A stretch of 64,000 nucleotides of DNA from Hydractinia symbiolongicarpus (lineage: Eukaryota; Cnidaria; Hydrozoa; Anthoathecata; Hydractiniidae). This document shows, piece after piece, positions 62,401 to 64,000 of the stretch. Numbering within the stretch: position 1 is the stretch's first letter; each line of letters opens with the position of its first letter. The notes beneath the pieces were generated by a model. That model saw only the letters and a list, made by a program, of their open reading frames with translations, was not told the origin of the DNA and searched no databases. The stretch is taken from the NCBI RefSeq assembly GCF_029227915.1, contig NC_079876.1, positions 37,927,828 through 37,991,827 of the forward strand. The letters are read 5' to 3'. A program made the translations under genes and the position numbers.

Positions 62401-64000
62401 ACAGCGCCCAGTGTAAACGCTGAGTTCCAGCAATCACGTCATATTAAAAAGAACGTTATTTCTTTGAGTCCAATTCTCTCATTTATCACATTTATCAGGT
62501 CACAGTCCAAAGTTAGTTCAATTAAGTCCCACATTGAATCGTTTCATTGGTAAAAGGGATGCAATCTAGTAATACCAGAAAAATATCGCTAAATACATGT
62601 TGGTACGAATTTGTGACCCAACCGTTGTAACTCAAATGGATTGACATCGTTAGAAAGGCAATGAAATGTAGTTTTTGAAACTGTCGCTATTTCTTCTGCG
62701 CGCGTTAACGTCTAGGATTGGTCCTACGGTAAAGAATGATTTATTTCTCCAAATTTTTAAATGAAGCGCTACCACAGTGCCCAGTGAAATCACTGAGTTC
62801 AGGCAAACATGTAAAATTAAGAAGAATGTTATTTCTTGGAGTTCAATTGTCTCACTTTCACATTTATATGGTCACAGGCCAAAATCAGTTCAATGAAGTC
62901 CCACAGTCAATCGTTTCATTGTTAAAAGCGAAGCAATCTAGTAATATCAGAAAAATATCGCTAAATACATGTTGGTACGAATATGTGACCCAACCATTGT
63001 AACTCAAACGGACTGACACCGTTAGAAAGTCAATGTAATGCAGTTTTTGAAACTGTCGCTATTTCTTCAGCGCGCGATAACGGCTAGGATTGGTCCCACG
63101 GTAAAGAATGACTTATTTATCTAAATTTTTAAATGAAGTGCTACCACAGTGCCCAGTGTAATCGCTGAGTTCCGGCAATCATGTCAAATTAAGAAGAATG
63201 TTATTTCTTGGAGTTCAATTGTCTCTCTTTCACATTTATAAGGTCACAGCCCAAAATCAGTTCAATTAAGTTCCACGGTCAATCGTTTCACTGTTGAAAG
63301 CGATACAACCTAGTAATACCGGAAAGATATCACGAAATACATTTTGGTAAGAATATGTGACTCAACCGTTGTAACTCAAACGAGTTGATACTGTTAGAAA
63401 GTCAATGAAATGTACTTTTTGAAACTGTCTGTATTTCTTCAGCGCGCAATAACGGCTACGATTGATCCCACAGTAAAAAAAGACTTATTAATTTAAAGTG
63501 TTGAATAAAGCGCTACCACAGCGCCCAGTGTAATCGCTGAGTTCAGGCAAACAAGTCTTATTAAGCAGAATGTTATTTCTTGGAGTCCAATTGTCTTATT
63601 TATCACATTTATCAGGTCCCAGTCCAAAGTTAGTTCAATTAAGTCCCACAGTCAATCGTTTCATTGTTAAAAGCGAAGCAATCTAGTAATATCAGAAAAA
63701 TATCGCTAAATACATGTTGGTACGAATTTGTGACCCAACCACTGTAACTCAAACGGGTTGATACTGTTAGAAAGTCAATGAAATGTACTTTTTGAAACTG
63801 TCTGTATTTCTTCAGCGCGCAATAACGGCTAGGATTGGTCCCACGGCAAAGAATGACTTATTAATCTAAACTTTTAAATAAAGCGCTACCACAGCGCCCA
63901 GTGAAATTGCTGAGTTCAGGCTAACAAGTCTAATTAAGAAGAATGTTATTTCTTAAGGTCCAATTGTCTTATTTATCACATTTTGTCAGGTCGCAGACCA
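59467..64000 (+). repeat. Terminal mosaic satellite region with 4- and 7-monomer repeats
   Basis: Contains older-type monomers (for example 62.05-62.45 kb, with gtgacgcaacc and gaagcggattgatacc) among younger ones. taaatacttcagtgaagcgcc (60140) and taaatacttaagtgaagcgcc (61634) are 1494 bp apart. cttattaagcagaatg (60950 and 63557) and cacattttgtcaggtcgcag (61370 and 63977) are both 2607 bp apart, a seven-monomer duplication that runs past the window end. A frame at 62736-63002 is satellite sequence, not a gene. Confidence 0.82.

Larger units (their letters stand above)
26382..64000 (+). repeat. Satellite array, right segment (~372-bp monomer, ~101 copies)
   Basis: Continuation of the same array in the same orientation and register. 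The first base continues the monomer cut at 22622. It runs to the window edge without another insertion. Local organisation changes several times and is listed below. No gene, RNA gene or other mobile element is visible over the 37.6 kb. Confidence 0.97.

Noticed and set aside
1-64000. CENP-B box (nTTCGnnnnAnnCGGGn) in the monomer
   Set aside because: The TTCG occurrences I checked (aattcgtcagcgc, attcgctgagttccgg) do not have the required A and CGGG at the right spacing.
1-64000. tRNA or 5S-like internal pol III promoter in the satellite
   Set aside because: No convincing B box (GGTTCGANTCC) near a possible A box. The nearest words, such as gttccggcaatc, lack the core.

Overview
This window contains no protein-coding gene that I can support. 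It is almost entirely one head-to-tail satellite DNA array on one orientation. The monomer is about 372 bp (landmark spacing is mostly 370-375 bp), giving roughly 61 monomers in 1-22622 and roughly 101 in 26382-64000. The array is cut once, by a 3759-bp AT-rich block (22623-26381). I identify that block as a non-autonomous Helitron lying on the minus strand. It starts with TC, ends with CTAG preceded by a hairpin, sits exactly between an A and a T of the satellite, and has no target-site duplication.

Organism: eukaryotic, most likely an animal. Three things support this: a long satellite array, a Helitron, and widespread C-to-T / G-to-A variation at CpG positions of the repeat, which suggests germline CpG methylation. 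Runs such as TAGCTAGC in the Helitron are common in teleost fish, but this is only a weak hint. I do not recognise the satellite family. A pericentromeric or other heterochromatic site is plausible but not shown.

Layout. 1-22622: older, mosaic array of several monomer subtypes. It holds a 747-bp dimer block (0.6-2.35 kb), three paralogous blocks (2.8-5.6, 9.8-11.3 and 21.0-27.5 kb, the last split by the Helitron), and a 4079-bp (11-monomer) tandem duplication (12.66-20.81 kb). 22623-26381: Helitron, with degenerate internal repeats and no Rep/helicase coding sequence. 26382-36770: mosaic array again, including a block repeated at 2586/2961 bp that records a one-monomer gain. 36771-48300: strongly homogenised two-subtype array, a 745-bp dimer carrying tetramer (1489 bp) and hexamer (2236 bp) duplications. 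48300-57240: mosaic with new subtypes and a 1859-bp pentamer duplication. 57241-59466: 1113-bp trimer. 59467-64000: mosaic with 4- and 7-monomer repeats, still inside the array at the window end.

The main interest is evolutionary. The window preserves a readable record of satellite turnover: nested higher-order repeats of 2, 3, 4, 5, 6, 7, 8 and 11 monomers, chimeric monomers at exchange points, and a mobile element whose empty target site survives in a paralogous block of the same array. All repeat offsets were obtained by locating shared landmarks by eye. Block edges are good to some tens of bases unless an exact junction is stated.
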